Shown: positions 23,006 through 34,889, numbered from the stretch's first letter. The stretch is DNA of 64,000 bases from Chamaecyparis obtusa (GCA_027943335.1 BSBK01000876.1:802501-866500); one strand, 5' to 3'. The notes: a model not told the origin generated them from the letters alone. Numbers and translations are program-made.

Positions 23006-23138
23006 GCTTTTTGCTTATTTTTGTCCTAATGTGTTCCCAAAATGAACACACGTTTGGGTTGTTTTGTGAACCCAAATCGATCTCACATTTCAATTCTTCT
23101 TTGACTGCATGTGTTCCCAGATCGATCACACATTAGTC

Positions 23139-23151
23139 AAAGAGGAGCAAA
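23139..23151 (+). promoter_or_regulatory. Gypsy-1 polypurine tract
   Basis: AAAGAGGAGCAAA directly precedes the 3' LTR and is the expected plus-strand primer. The same tract, AAAGAGGGGCAAA, precedes the gypsy-2 3' LTR (27,667-27,680, minus). Confidence 0.75.
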
Positions 23152-24131
23152 TGTATGCACCCTAAAATGGTCGCCTAGACTTTGGGCCCCCATTTCTCAA
23201 TTTATCAAATCCCTAAATCAATATTTTCAAATATCAACAATATCAATTGTATCAATTTCCTTGATCAAATCATAATCAATTCAATATTTCCTAAGGTTTG
23301 AGCCTTATTTAATTTAAAAGAGAAAAGAAATAAAAATAAAAATCTTATTTAATTAAGAGAACATGCTCCCTTTTAATTAATTAAAAATCTCTTTTAATTA
23401 AATAATAAAATCACTTTATCCTAAGCCTTTATTTAATTAAAAGGAATTTCCTCCCCTTTTATTTAAATAAAAAATCTCCACTTTTCTTCTTATCCTATGT
23501 TGCACAAATAAAACATTATTCTTATTTTATAAAAAGGGAAAAAAACACTTTTTGTCTTATGTGGGACACAAAAGTCAACTCTTATTTTCTCATTGGAGGA
23601 TATTTGTGCACAAGGATCAAGCTTCTTTTTTTCTCCACCGTTGATTAAGTCTTTTGCCTCTTAATCTCAATGGTCCATTCCTTTTCATTTCCTATAAAAG
23701 AAGAGCTCTCTTCTTCATTTTCACATCTTAAGTTTTCATGCTAATGTTATGCTGCAGGTTTTCTAGGTCATTTGGAGCTCTTTGAAGACATTCTACATCC
23801 AAGCTTTGAAGACTTGTTATTGCATTTCATTGTAGTTGCATATTTCCTTTCTTAGTTGCATTATCACGGCATATTAGCTTAGATTTCCTTTTATGCAATA
23901 GATTAACTTGCATTGTCATATAGATTTGCATTGCATTGCATACATTTGGTTTCATTGGAGATATTGGCATTCTTGCCCTTATTTTCATTGTGAATCTCTC
24001 ATTGTGTGGTTGACTAGCAAGGTCATGAGTTTATAGCTCTAGCTGAGAGCAATTTTACAAATCTTGCAACTCCATGCATAGAGAGCTATGGATCGATTTG
24101 TGAGGGCTCATTGTTGAGTTTTCTTGCATGT
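23152..24131 (+). repeat. Gypsy-1 3' LTR, truncated end
   Basis: It begins with the intact terminus TGTATGCACCC and matches the 5' LTR with roughly 14 substitutions over 980 bp by eye. The TATA box is at 23,693-23,700. The match breaks after TTCTTGCATGT: the last ~40 bp of the LTR (to CCATACA) are missing and telomere-like DNA begins. The loss removes the 3' target duplication. Confidence 0.9.
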
Positions 24132-26700
24132 TAATGATGAGATGCAAAGTTTTGAGTTTGGATTAGTATTAGGGTTAAAAGATTGGTTAAGATTAGTATA
24201 ACAAATAAGGTCAATGTTCAAATTAGTAATATGATATCGGGTTCATATGTATTTTTTCTTGTAGGGTTAATGATGGGTTATGGTTACGATTAGGGTTGTG
24301 GTTTAACCTATTAAGGGTTAGTATAACCATTATGGTTAGCATTTGACTTTTGTAAATGACAGGGTTATGGTTATGATTAGGGTTAAAATGTAGCCTTAGG
24401 AGTAGTTTTCTGTGATCGGTTACAATTATAGTTACAATTAGTATCAAGATTATTGTGTTATACTAAGGTCAAGGTTTGGGTTAGGATGTTATATTTATAG
24501 TTACGCAGTGTATCATATTTAGTGTAACATTATACGTAAAGATTAAGGTAAGGGGTTGGGGTTAGCATTATGCTTAGTAATATGGTCAAGATTAGTAATA
24601 GTTACTATTACATTAGGGTTCAAGTTGATGCTTATGGTTTATATTTTGGTTAAGGTTAGAGTTAATTGATAGTTGTGGTTAAGATCTTGGTTGGGGTTGG
24701 GGTTGACATCATGCTTATCCATAGGATTAGGTTCCTAGTTAGGACAATTTGGTTAAGGTTAGGGTTTGGTTATGGTTAGGATTATAATTCAGTTCAGGGT
24801 TAGGATTAAGATTTTAGCTATGGATAGAGTTAGAATAAGGATTATGATGAGGGTTAGGGTCATGGTTACGATTATCATTTGCATCATAGTTAGGGATAGA
24901 GTTAGGGTTAGGTTAGGAATTATAGTTAGGGTTAGGAATTAGATAAAGGTAAGGGTTGGGTTTGGGTTAGGATTTGAAGTATATCTAGGGTGAGGTTTAG
25001 AATTATGCTTAAATTAAGAGCTATCATTATGCTTACAGTTAAGATTTAGGGTTCGTTTGTGATTATTATAAGAATTAGGGTTTACATCATTGTTAGGGTT
25101 ATTATTAAGATTATAGTTTAGGGTATGCTTAGAATAAGGGTTAGGATTAGCATTAGAATTAATATTAAGGTTAGGGCTAGAATTATGGTTAGGGTTAGGG
25201 TTTAAAGTTATTGTTAGAATTGTGGTCAGTTTTATAACTCTCTCTCTCTCTCTCTCTCTCAATTATCATTTTCATCATAGTTAGGGATATAGTTAGGGTT
25301 AGGGTTAGGGTTTAGATCATGGTTAGGGCTGGGTGGATTTCAAGTATAGTTAGGGTGAGGTTTACAATTATTCTACAATTAAAAGTTAGCATTATGCTTA
25401 CAATTAAGGTTTACGGTTAGTTTGGGATTATTTTAAGAATTAGTGTAACTTACCTCATTGTTAAGGTTATTGTTAAGATTACAGTTTAGGGTATTTTTAG
25501 AATGAGGGTTAGGATTAGTATTAGAATTAATATTATGGTTAGCATTAGAATTATTATTAGGGTTAGGACAAGTTTTACAATTAGATTTTAAAATTGAGGT
25601 TAGGGTTAGATTTTTGGTTATGGTTATGGTTTAAAGTTATTTTTAGAATTATCGTTAGTTTTAGAACTCTCTCTCTCTCTCTCTCATGCACTCTCTCACT
25701 CCCTCCCCCCTCTCTCTCTCACATACACACACACATTATTAGAGGTCACTATCATTGAATGAGATCAATACATATTTTATTGTTATTGATACATTCTTTG
25801 ATATTTTTGTCATTGAATGCTTCCTTTCATGACACTCTAGAATGGATTTGTACATTTTACAAATTTATGCTTGTAGTGTAAGAGACATGTATTACATATT
25901 GAGTAATTGTTACATTAATTAATTTTTTCTTATTTTATTTTTGAAATCTATCTCTTAAGAATGCATTTTTCTATATATAGAAAAGTGTATTTCAAAATTC
26001 ATCACTTAAAAACTATATTAAAGATCAAAGTTCTTTTCTTTACTATAGTTAGGGTTAGGTTTGAGTTGGGTTTATGGATTGGGTTATGATTTTGTTTAGG
26101 ATTAGGATTATGGTGAGGGTTAGGATGGTTGGATTATGGTTTAGGATTACGATTAGCATTAGAGTTTATGCTTTAGGCTTAGGTTATGGTTATGATTATT
26201 GTTAGGTTAAGGGTTTACATCATGGTTAGTATTATGATTGGAGTTAGGATATAGTTTAGGGTTAAGATTTATAGTTAGAAATATGATTAGGATTATTGTT
26301 AGGGTAAGGGTTCATAACATGGTTATTATTATTTTTGGTGCTTGGATTTTGATTAAGGAGTTAGGATATAGTGTTATAATTAAGAATAGATTTTAGGATT
26401 AGGATTATCTTCAAGGTTAGGGTTTACATTATGGTTAGTATCATGGTTTGAGTAATATTTTTATTAGGGTTAAGGTTTGGGTTTAGGATTAGGATTAGGG
26501 TTTAGGAATATGATTATAATTATGATTATGTTTAGGGTTAGTCTACATCGTAGTTAGTATTATTGTTAGGCTTAGAATTTAGGGTTAAGATCAGCGTTGA
26601 GGGTTTACAATAAGGAGTATGGTTAGTATTACAGTTAGATTTAAGTTTTACTTCATGGTTGAAATTATGGTTAGGGTTAGGGTTTAGGTGGAGACATTTC
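24132..26700 (+). repeat. Telomere-like TTAGGG block (left), degenerate
   Basis: About 2.5 kb of degenerate GGGTTA/TTAGGG/TTATGG repeats with the G-rich strand on the plus strand. The unit is mostly the 6-mer TTAGGG, with few copies of the usual plant 7-mer TTTAGGG. Perfect runs are short (3-4 units, for example near 25,276-25,300). It contains (CT)n tracts at about 25,237-25,260 and 25,668-25,725 and a non-repetitive island at 25,733-26,045. Positions 24,132-26,343 are mirrored in 48,360-50,586. It may be an old interstitial telomeric array or a telomere-like satellite. Confidence 0.85.
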
Positions 26701-26710
26701 TATTATAATG

Positions 26711-26715
26711 AGATG
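26711..26715 (+). other. Target-site duplication, gypsy-2 left
   Basis: AGATG immediately precedes the LTR terminus and is repeated at 43,791-43,795. A 5-bp duplication is standard for gypsy integration. Confidence 0.9.
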
Positions 26716-27666
26716 TGTACACTCTAAATAGTGCACTTCTCTAAGTCATTACTTCCAAGAGAATCCATGAATGGGAAACCTTAGAAAGTGACCTAGAGCT
26801 CCCTATGAATGGAATTGCAAGGATTTTAAGATTGCTCTCAGCTAGAGCTATAAAGCTTATGACCTTGCTAGTCAACCACACAATGGGAGATTCAAGCAAG
26901 ACAAGGGCAAGAGTGCCAATATCCTCAAGAATCAAAATGAAATGCAATGCAATGCTAGAAATGAAGATGCAAGCTATGCAAACTAAGCTATGAAAGGAAA
27001 TGAAAGTATTAAAACCCTTCCTAATTAAGCTAGGTGAATTAATCTAAAGCATAAAGGAAACTAAGCTATGTATGCCATGATAATGAAACTAAAATGAAAG
27101 AATGAAACTAAGAATAGCATGTAAATGTAAAAGGTAAGAATGCTCCAAATATCCAAAGCTCCAAAGTCACATATAAAACGTGTAGCAAAACATTAGTATT
27201 CAAAGATGCCTTCTAAAATGAGAAGAGAACTCTTCTTTTATAGGAAATGAGAAACAACAGATGATGGAGATTAAGAGGCAAAATATTTAATCAAGGGTGA
27301 GGCTTTAAAGAGGAGAAATCTATGTGCACAAATATCCTCCAATGAGAAAATAAGAGTTGACTTTTGTGTCCATATGAGACAAAAAGACCTTTTCTCTTTT
27401 TATAAAATAGGAATAATGCTTTATCTATGCAACTTAGGATAAGAGGAAAAGTGGGGACTTTTTATTTAATAAAAGGGGAGAAAATATTCCTTTTAATTAA
27501 ATAAAGACTTAGGATAAAATGGTTAGCCCATGGGATAAAATCAAATAAATGATAGAATTAGGATTTGATCAAGGAAATTGATATTAAGCTAAAAATATTG
27601 ATTCAGGAAATTGATAAATTGATGAATGGGGGCCCAAAGTCTAGCGACCATTTTAGGGTGCATACA
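26716..27666 (-). repeat. Gypsy-2 3' LTR
   Basis: A 951-bp LTR; on the plus strand it runs from TGTACAC to GCATACA. It is the same length as the LTR at 42,840-43,790. The TATA box (TATAAAAG on the minus strand) lies at 27,235-27,242 next to an AGAAGAG../..CTCTTCT inverted pair, as in gypsy-1. Confidence 0.93.
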
Positions 27667-27680
27667 TTTGCCCCTCTTTG
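27667..27680 (-). promoter_or_regulatory. Gypsy-2 polypurine tract
   Basis: On the minus strand AAAGAGGGGCAAA abuts the 3' LTR. Confidence 0.75.
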
Positions 27681-28313
27681 ACTAATGTGAGGTCAACTCG
27701 GGATCACATGCAGTCAAAGAATGGATTTGAAATGTGAGATCAATTTGGGATCACAAAACAACCTAGATGTGTGTTCGATGGATGGGAACACATTAGGACA
27801 AGCATAAGCATAAGCTGACAAAGACAAGACTAACATACCTGTAAATAGGAGATTGTCAAGTCTCAAATAGGAGATAATAATCTCACACTGAATTGATTGA
27901 TATAGCTGAATCAAAGATTGAAGCTGATAGGCTGATAGGTACTGCCCCCTCATAATCAAAATCAAAATCAGGTAGAGGAGAACAACAAATTGATAAAGAT
28001 GATCAAATCACTAGAAATCATAATCGAAGGTGATAGGATAACCATCAAGCAATGAAGATATGCCCCAGTTTGACTAGGTTTGACTAAGAAGGATATAGAT
28101 TAAGGATGAAGCCAAAACTCAAAGAGATGGAAATGAAGGGCATGAATGGAAGAGTAGAAGTTTGAAAGACATGGATATGAAGATGTCCCAACAAAGATTG
28201 AAGAATTATGCCTCAAATGGTCAGCCACTTGCGCAAAAGAAGGGGAAATTTTAAAATGAAATTTTGACTATTAAGAGGAACTTGGATTTTGATTTCAATC
28301 CTGAAAATGGATC
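27681..28313 (-). other. Gypsy-2 tail, LTR-proximal block
   Basis: Non-coding. It aligns with gypsy-1 at about 22,440-23,138, including 'GTGTTCCCA' and 'GTGAGATC/ACATGCAGTCAAAGA' landmarks. Alignment with gypsy-1 stops after 'CTGAAAATGGAT' at 28,313, where the extra segment begins. Confidence 0.7.
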
Positions 28314-28671
28314 CAAGACATCAAAATTAGCTACGGGTACAATTTTCATGCAATTTCGAGGTGGTTTGGAAATTAGGTCAAAAAGTCAAAATGCTATATA
28401 AGGGGTGAAAAGGTCATTTTCAAAATCATTTGTCTTTTAGTGATTTGAGAATTTTAAGAGCTTAGAGAAAGAAATTGTCCCAACAAGCAGTGATCCTGAT
28501 CTATAGGCATTGATTTGAATGCACTTAGTTGCACAACTGGCCCCCGCAGTATGGTGCCCTAGTACATTTTCATAAAAACTTGCTTTGTAGGTCATTTATG
28601 AGCATTAATGTCAATTTAAAACATGTTTTTAAAATTTTTAATTTTTTTCAAATTTTCTTCATACGAAAAGT

Positions 28672-28893
28672 CGTACGATACTTTCTAAGTATCACACCCT
28701 TTGAGGATATCTATCATGCGATACTTCATGGGTCAAAATAGCATCGCACCGATATTGAATCCAGTATCACACGATACTAGATGAAATATTATGTGATGAT
28801 ATGTAAAGTATCGTGGGAAAAGATACCATCGCACTGCTATTGAGGAAAGTATCGCATGATACTTAGTAAAAAAAATAGTATCACACAGTATAG
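28672..28893. repeat. Cluster of TATCGCACGATACT-like motifs
   Basis: Variants of the near-palindrome AGTATCGCAYGATACT recur here (GTACGATACTTT, AAGTATCACAC, CATGCGATACTT, AGTATCACACGATACT, AAGTATCGTG, AAGTATCGCATGATACTT, AGTATCACACAGTAT). The same words appear in the gypsy-2 leader at 40,975-41,150 and 42,530-42,725. Confidence 0.6.
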
Positions 28894-29089
28894 AAAAATG
28901 ACATGTTTGAATGATTTTGAGCAAAATGACATGGGTCCTGACAATGTTTGGTTTTAAGATGTTTTATACTGATTTTATACATCTATCATGATATGTTCTG
29001 ACATTTGGCTTGGGTTAAATGGCTTGTAGGAGAACTTTCATGTGCTGCTCATTAGAGCGCCTTGAGTGATGGGACTATGATGAGTTTGG

Positions 29090-30790
29090 GATCTTGATGA
29101 TCCAGGGCAAGCAGACTTGAGGGAGATGGGATTAAGCTATTTTCTATAGATGCCCCACATCTGGGCTGATCGTGGATTGCTGATAGTATTGGTTGAGTGG
29201 TGGCACAGTGAGCATAACACCTTTCACTTGCCCACTAGAGAGGCTACTATTACGCTAGAGGATGTTTATAGGATCCTACGAGTTCTGAGCCACGAAGATC
29301 CTATAAGTATAATCATGTTTATAGATAGTCATAGATGTAAAGTTTCCACATGATAGAAACTAACATGATTGTTTGTTGGCACAGGTGTACTACGATTAGG
29401 ATCTGACAGAGGGGAGGCAGATTATGTAGGACATGTTTCAGGATATCATGTTTTTGGATAGACACCTCAACTGGGATCGGCTAATGGAGGAGTTTGGTAG
29501 GGACTTTCCAGTGCCTTGTATAGTGTGTTCTATTGTTGCACAGGCCCTCATTACTTATAGGAGTCAGAAGGGTTTCCCATTGGGCTAGGGTTAGTTAGTA
29601 GCAGATCTGATTGCACACCCATGGTGGATGACATGGGGGCCAGCCATCCTGGCAGACATGTACCATGAGCTCCATGAGATAGTCTACTGGGAGAGCAGGA
29701 CTTGGGCATGTGGGGCTATTCTCGCTTAGATATGGGCATGGGAGCACATTGCTATAGTGCAACCACGAGTGCAACTAAGGGAACAGAGACACCCCTATAT
29801 ACATAGGTATACAAGATTCATCTCTGAACCACATAGCAGAGATGTGACATACTACAGGAGGATAATGGATGAGCTCACCTCATTTCAGTGGAGGCCATAT
29901 AGGGTTGTGGGGTGATCAAGAGGATGAGTTGAGTTACATGTTATGCAGCCAGCCATTGGTAGGTTAGAACTTAGATATTGTTGAGAGATTTGTGATCACC
30001 TAGTCTAGAGATAATTTGGGTGCCAGTAGAGAGTATCCATCGAGACCACCACCTATGATCAAGTTAGGGACGAGGAGGGCCAAGGTTGGTTGCTGATGCT
30101 AGATTACTAGTAGGAAGTACGAGATACAGTGGCCACATGTAGGGAGCCATAGGACTACCTCCCAGACATGGTAGATGCAGGTGTTGATGCAGTGTATAGG
30201 GCAGAGCAGAGGAGACATCCCTTCCCTAGGTTCACTGTACTTGATGCATAGCTAGCATCATAGGGAGATGACATAGATGATGGGGATGGAGGGGATGGAG
30301 GAGGGAGAGGGAGAGATAGGGAGACATGTTAGAGCTCTCGATCAGGTGGCCAAAAATGGTCATGGGGATAGAGTTATATGGATGAGGGTGATGATGTAGT
30401 GAGGCCAACTCGCTAACAGGTGGATGTTGGGCAGGATCAGCCTGCACGGGGAGAGGATCTGAGAGTGAGGATCCAGGCACTAGAAATGGAGATGCAGTAG
30501 CTATGGATCACTATAGCTATCAGAGAGTAGTAGCTGACTAATCTGAGAGATGAGATAGAGTAGCAAGAGAGAGCCATACAGGTTGCCATTGCAGAGACCC
30601 GAAGAGAGGTAGCACGAGATGCATATTATCATGGTCTCTATATTCAAGCTATACGAGAGGGTTAGAGAGCACCACCCTAATCTACAATAGTTGGGAGATC
30701 TAATATGGTACCAAACATAGCGGTAACACCGCCTCCTCCTCCACTAGCTCCACATGATGGTGCCAGCAAGTCCTAGGTCTAGGTTTAGGA
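29090..30790 (+). pseudogene. Plant mobile domain (PMD) gene relic
   Basis: The plus-strand frames show PMD (aminotransferase-like, MAIN/MAIL-type) landmarks in order. The first block, 'GLLIVLVEWWHSEHNTFHLP', runs on to 'REATITLEDVYRILRVL'. 'RHLNWDRLMEEFG' follows near 29,460, then 'VADLIAHPWWMTWGPAILAD', 'WAWEHIAIVQP', 'HPYIHRYTRF' and 'FQWRPY'. After about 29,910 come Gly/Asp-rich and charged stretches like the variable C-terminal tail of such proteins. Host PMD proteins act in silencing and genome stability; other members are carried by transposons. It is broken by TAG at 29,147, several more near 29,393-29,730 and a TGA near 29,911. A GT..AG stretch at 29,337-29,384 could be an intron, but 48 nt is short for plants. 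It is antisense to gypsy-2 pol. Confidence 0.85.
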
Positions 30791-30851
30791 TAGATGTATA
30801 GAGACATATCCTGGGACTTTATCTAGATTTTTGTATCCCATATTGTATCAT

Positions 30852-31028
<177 letters not shown>

Positions 31029-31250
31029 TTACTGGATTGGCAATATATCTTGTGTACTTGTCCCACTTATGATGGATGTATCAATTTTTTATTGTCTTGT
31101 CATATTGCTCAAATGTATGCTTATATGCTCATGTATAATCTCTCTCTCATAGATGTATGTTTAATTCTCATGTTTATGATATAGACTCATGTTTCTAAAA
31201 ATGATCTCTTTAAAGTATAGATATGATGATAAGATTAACCCCTTGTGATG

Positions 31251-32560
31251 ATAGGAAAAGGATGAGATGTGAAAGACAAGGAGTGAAAGACATGATTGAG
31301 AAGAAGCGAAAGGATGAGTGCAGTTGACCGACTAGTCCATAAGAGATAAAAGGAGAGCTCTCTCCATATGCAAGATGCAAAAATAATCTAACATGAACCT
31401 AAAAATGCAAGCTACTATGAAAAGTGGTTGACTTGCAAGGTCACAATGCCAATAGACATCTAATAATCATCACCGAGCTTTATTAGTAGCATCATAAGAT
31501 CATAAAATACGCACTAGTATGACTTTGGGTATATGAATATGATTTATATCAGATAGAAATGTGGGAATCCCACCTAAGCATCAAAGACATGTAGGTCAAG
31601 ATGACTAGTGCAGTGAGGCTCCCTAAGTTTGGTATAGCAAGATTATGCTTGCATCAGGACACAAGAAGGTCAAGATGGCTATAAGCATGCACTCGTGTAA
31701 AAATAGTCAAGGATAATACCTTGTAGGTCCTTAGTGTTAAGTGGTATAAGCATAAATGCTAAATGACAATTAGGACCAACAAAATATACCCACAAGTAGA
31801 AAAAGCAATAAAACATGTTCTCATGCCCCCAGTTTTCTAGCTCAGCATCATTAAAAACTATTAGGGAGAGAACACTCATCAAAGAAATCATCATAGATAA
31901 CACACAAAGAGATAAAGTCAAACAAGTCTCAGTGAGTCAAATGTTTAAGTGTGTGTGTGTAGGTCATAGAGTCAAACTTTGAGTATCGCATCTGCTAATG
32001 AGAAACATCGCATCATTCTAGACTGTGGATAAGATATCTGATAAGTGTTGAGAAACACTTGACGCTAGAGTAGTGTTGAAAAACACAATTGGGGAGTGTT
32101 GAGAAACACTATGTGTGAGGTATCCTAAAGACCGGCACACCCAAGAGACCAAAGCTAACACATTTATGCCCCCTAAACAAAGACAAAGACCAATTCCAAA
32201 CCAAGGCAACAAGGATGAGGCATGATGGAGAAAGGTTAAGTGTCGAGGATGCATGCTAAAAGACAAGGGTGAAAAGGCCTCAAGCAATGCCTATTTCTAG
32301 GTTTTCACCACTTGGAGATTTTTAATTTTTTCAATTTTTTTGTATTTTTGCTACCAAGGCACTTGTTTCCAAGTTTTCACCACGACACTTTTTCTATTTT
32401 TTTTTTGAATTTTTTCTATTTTTTGTATTTTTTCAAGACTTTATATGCTTTTTAGGATTTTTTCAGCATCATTTATGAATTTTTTTGGTACTTTTTCAGG
32501 ATTAATAAGTATGTACAAAGGATGCCCCCAGATAGAATAGGCATCATGGGTAGAACTTCT
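31251..32560 (-). other. Gypsy-2 tail, integrase-proximal block
   Basis: Non-coding, aligned to gypsy-1 at about 21,121-22,430. It includes the AAAAA-rich stretch with 'TTTTTCAGGAT', the landmark 'AACAAAGACAAAGACCAATTCC' near 32,170, and the three hairpins at 32,044-32,110. Confidence 0.7.
32044..32110 (-). promoter_or_regulatory. Three tandem small RNA hairpins in gypsy-2 tail
   Basis: In the element's sense these are AGTGTTTCTCAACACT (32,095-32,110), TGTGTTTTTCAACACT (32,072-32,087, end pair mismatched) and AGTGTTTCTCAACACT (32,044-32,059). Their number, order and position relative to integrase match gypsy-1, including the GCGTC box before the third. Confidence 0.7.
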
Positions 32561-33640
32561 TTAGGTGCAAAACATTGATGGGATCAGGGAGCTGTTCCCC
32601 CTTTTCATCAGACAATAAGTAAGCACCTATCCCAAAAGCAGTGGTAATGATGTATGGTCCAAGCCAATAAGGTTCAAAATTTCCCTTTTGCTCTTGATTT
32701 TATTGTTTTTTAGGATTTTCTCAAAGGACAAGATCTCCGATTTGGAATTCCATAGGGTGCACCTTTTTGTTGAATGCTTTGCACATACGCTTTTGGTAAA
32801 CTCTCATGCGATCAAATGATGCTTTACATTTTTCATCCAGAAGTTCTAGCTCTTGCAATCTCATGGCATGATAATCTTCATCTGTAACTAAACCTTTGAG
32901 AGAGACTCCAAGTGAAGGGATCTCAACCTCTAAAGGTAACACTGCTTCAACACCATAGGTAAGGGAAAAAGGAGTAGCCTCTATGGGAGTACGAATACTC
33001 ATTCTGTAAGCCTATAAGGCTGGATTTATCTATAGATGCCAATCTCGACCATTCTTGTGAACTTTTCTATGGAGGATTTTGAGAATGGTTTTATTTGAAG
33101 CCTCTGGTTGTCCATTTCCTTGTGGGAAGTAAATGGAGGACCAATGTTGTTTTATCTTAAATTTTTTGCAGAGTTGCTTAAGGTTCTTATTTTTAAACTG
33201 ACCTCCATTCTCAGTGATTATCTTTGAAGGCACACGATATCGATAGATGATATGGTTCAAAATGAACAAGGAAACCATCTTCCCTGAAGCAACAGAAAGT
33301 GGAACAGCTTCTACCCATTTGGTAAAGTAGTTAGTAGCAGTAATGATGAATTTATGTCCACCTGATGAGTTGGGATGAATCTACCCAATAAGATCAAAGG
33401 CCCAGCATTGAAATGGGCAATAAGAAATAGAAGGAATAAGCTCCCTACCTAGAGCATGAATCAGGTTTCCATGTTTCTGACACTTTTCGCATGATTTGGC
33501 AAAAGCTATGGCATCCATCTACATTATGGGCCAATAGTACCCTACCCTAAGCAACCTACGGGTGATGGCAAGACCATTAGAATGTCCTCCACTAATGCCC
33601 TCATGAATGTCAACTAACGCTTGATTAGATTCCTCCTTTT
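32561..33640 (-). pseudogene. Gypsy-2 integrase
   Basis: The zinc-finger region is partly open near 33,480-33,640. The core has 'WAFDLIG' (first Asp) followed by a TAG. The second catalytic Asp is Glu ('IITENGGQFKNKNL'), and the Glu is intact in 'GNGQPEASNKTI'. The C-terminal frame (32,721-33,002) carries 'LPLEVEIPSLGVSLKGLV' and 'MEFQIGDLVL'. The GPY/F module follows in another frame. Gypsy-1 has His at the same second Asp, so both copies are catalytically dead but by different changes. Confidence 0.88.
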
Positions 33641-33664
33641 TCAAGCACCTAAGAAGTGTCCCAT

Positions 33665-34829
33665 CTAAACCCCTCCTATAAAAATCACCAGAGATAAGGG
33701 TGTGGTGAGAGGCATTGCAAGTAAGGTTTCATCTTTTAGAATGATTGAAGGTATTAGGGCTAATGCCATCACGGAGATATGAGTAAATGGCACCGTATCA
33801 GTATGATTCATGGTCAAGAATGGTACAGATAACTTGGCTTTCTTGGGAATCATAAATGGGATAGTGTAGCTCTTCCACCAGGGATGAAAATCTAGACTCG
33901 TGCTACTCTAGTTGGAGAAGTGAATCAAGTGTGGCCATAGCATCAGCTACTTTATTTTCTGTTTGGGGGATTTGTTGAAATGTAACAAATGTGAAATACC
34001 TGCTCAATGAATCAACCATTTTCTTATAAGGGACCAATTTGTCATCTTTTTTTTGATAGGCTTCATTAACTTGGTTGATTATCAATTGTGAATCCCCATA
34101 AATATGCAGCTCTGTGATTCTCCATTCTATAGCCATTTTTAAACCATTTATCAATGCTTCATATTTGGCTATGTTGTTTGTGCATGGGAACAATAGTTTG
34201 TAGGACTTAGGAATTGTGTACCCATGAGGAGAGACAAATAGCACTCCAGCTCCTAAACCATTTTTCATGAAAGACCCATCAAAGAACATCTTCCATGTTC
34301 TGTCAGTTATGTACATGAGATGCTCAACTAGGAAGCTAACTTGAAGAGGCACATTGTCTTGAAGAGGAAAATCAGCTAATTGATCAACAATAGCTTGTCC
34401 CTTGATAGCTTTACATTCAACATACTCAATGTCAAATTTAGAAAGAATCATCATCCATTTAGCAAGTCTGCCTGTGAGAGCAGCCTTACTGAGTAAGTAT
34501 TTGAGGGGATCAATTTTAGCTATGAGATGTATTGTATGTGCTAGCATGTAGTGTCTCAACTTTTGGGTAGAAAATACCACTGCAAGACAAGCCTTTTCAA
34601 TACTTTTATAGTTAACCTCGTAAGACACAAGAGTACAGCTGATGTAATATATGGCTCTTTCCTTCCCATTTTCATCTATTTGAGCCAATAATGCCCCTAG
34701 GGAGGATTTAGTTGCCGATATGTACAAAATAAGTGGTTTTCCTGGGATAGGAGGCATTAAGATGGGGGGTTGGCCAAGTACTCCTTGATTTGGTCCATAC
34801 TCTTTTGACATTCTCCATTCTAGACACAT
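33665..34829 (-). pseudogene. pol: Gypsy-2 RNase H and second RNase H
   Basis: The frame 34,829-33,903 is open for 308 codons and spans both RNase H domains. The first shows 'SATKSSLGALLAQIDENGK', 'RAIYYISCTL' and 'RLAKWMMILSKFDIEYVE'. The second shows 'TWKMFFDGSFMKNGLGAGV', 'FPCTNNIAKYEALINGLK' (the usual Glu of AEYEAL: E of YEAL kept, the preceding residue is Lys) and 'ELHIYGDSQLIINQVN'. It ends 'ADAMATLDSLLQLE'. The continuation toward integrase (33,665-33,853) is in another frame. This is the longest intact coding stretch of gypsy-2. Confidence 0.9.
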
Positions 34830-34889
34830 TGGACTCCCTTATGTAGGTTCTTGTTGAAGGGTTGAGCTCTATCCACTAACTAGGAAATG

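Larger units (their letters stand above)
21121..23138 (+). other. Gypsy-1 3' tail, non-coding
   Basis: A 2-kb region between integrase and the polypurine tract. It has A-rich repeats (21,170-21,360, with the phrase GGTGAAAACCTGGAAATAGG twice), the triple hairpins at 21,567-21,636, and a threefold repeat of 'GACTTGATT..CACCTAGCAGCGA' at 22,851-23,005. No frame of significance is found. It aligns with gypsy-2 in two blocks, 31,250-32,560 and 27,681-28,313; the 2.9 kb in between is extra in gypsy-2. Confidence 0.75.
9345..24131 (+). mobile_element. Gypsy-1: Tat-like Ty3/gypsy retrotransposon, decayed
   Basis: This 14.8-kb LTR element runs 5' LTR, primer site, long leader with a 44-bp minisatellite, gag, protease, RT, RNase H, second RNase H, integrase, 2-kb tail, polypurine tract, 3' LTR. 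The second RNase H between pol RNase H and integrase, and the knuckle GIGHDIENC, point to the Tat group. The LTRs differ at only about 1.5% of positions by eye, yet gag and pol carry many stops. The 5' flank is CAATA (9340-9344), the expected target duplication; the 3' copy is lost because the 3' LTR is truncated. The uninterrupted target is visible in the right arm at 51,965-51,969. Confidence 0.93.

Noticed and set aside
24223..25262. Asn/Pro/Asn-His-rich frames in the telomere-like blocks (also 48,949-49,698)
   Set aside because: They are translations of CCCTAA-type repeats and not proteins.
26741..26947. Conserved frame in the gypsy-2 LTRs (also 42,865-43,071)
   Set aside because: It is conserved only because the two LTRs are copies of one sequence. 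LTRs do not normally code, and the frame has no domain.
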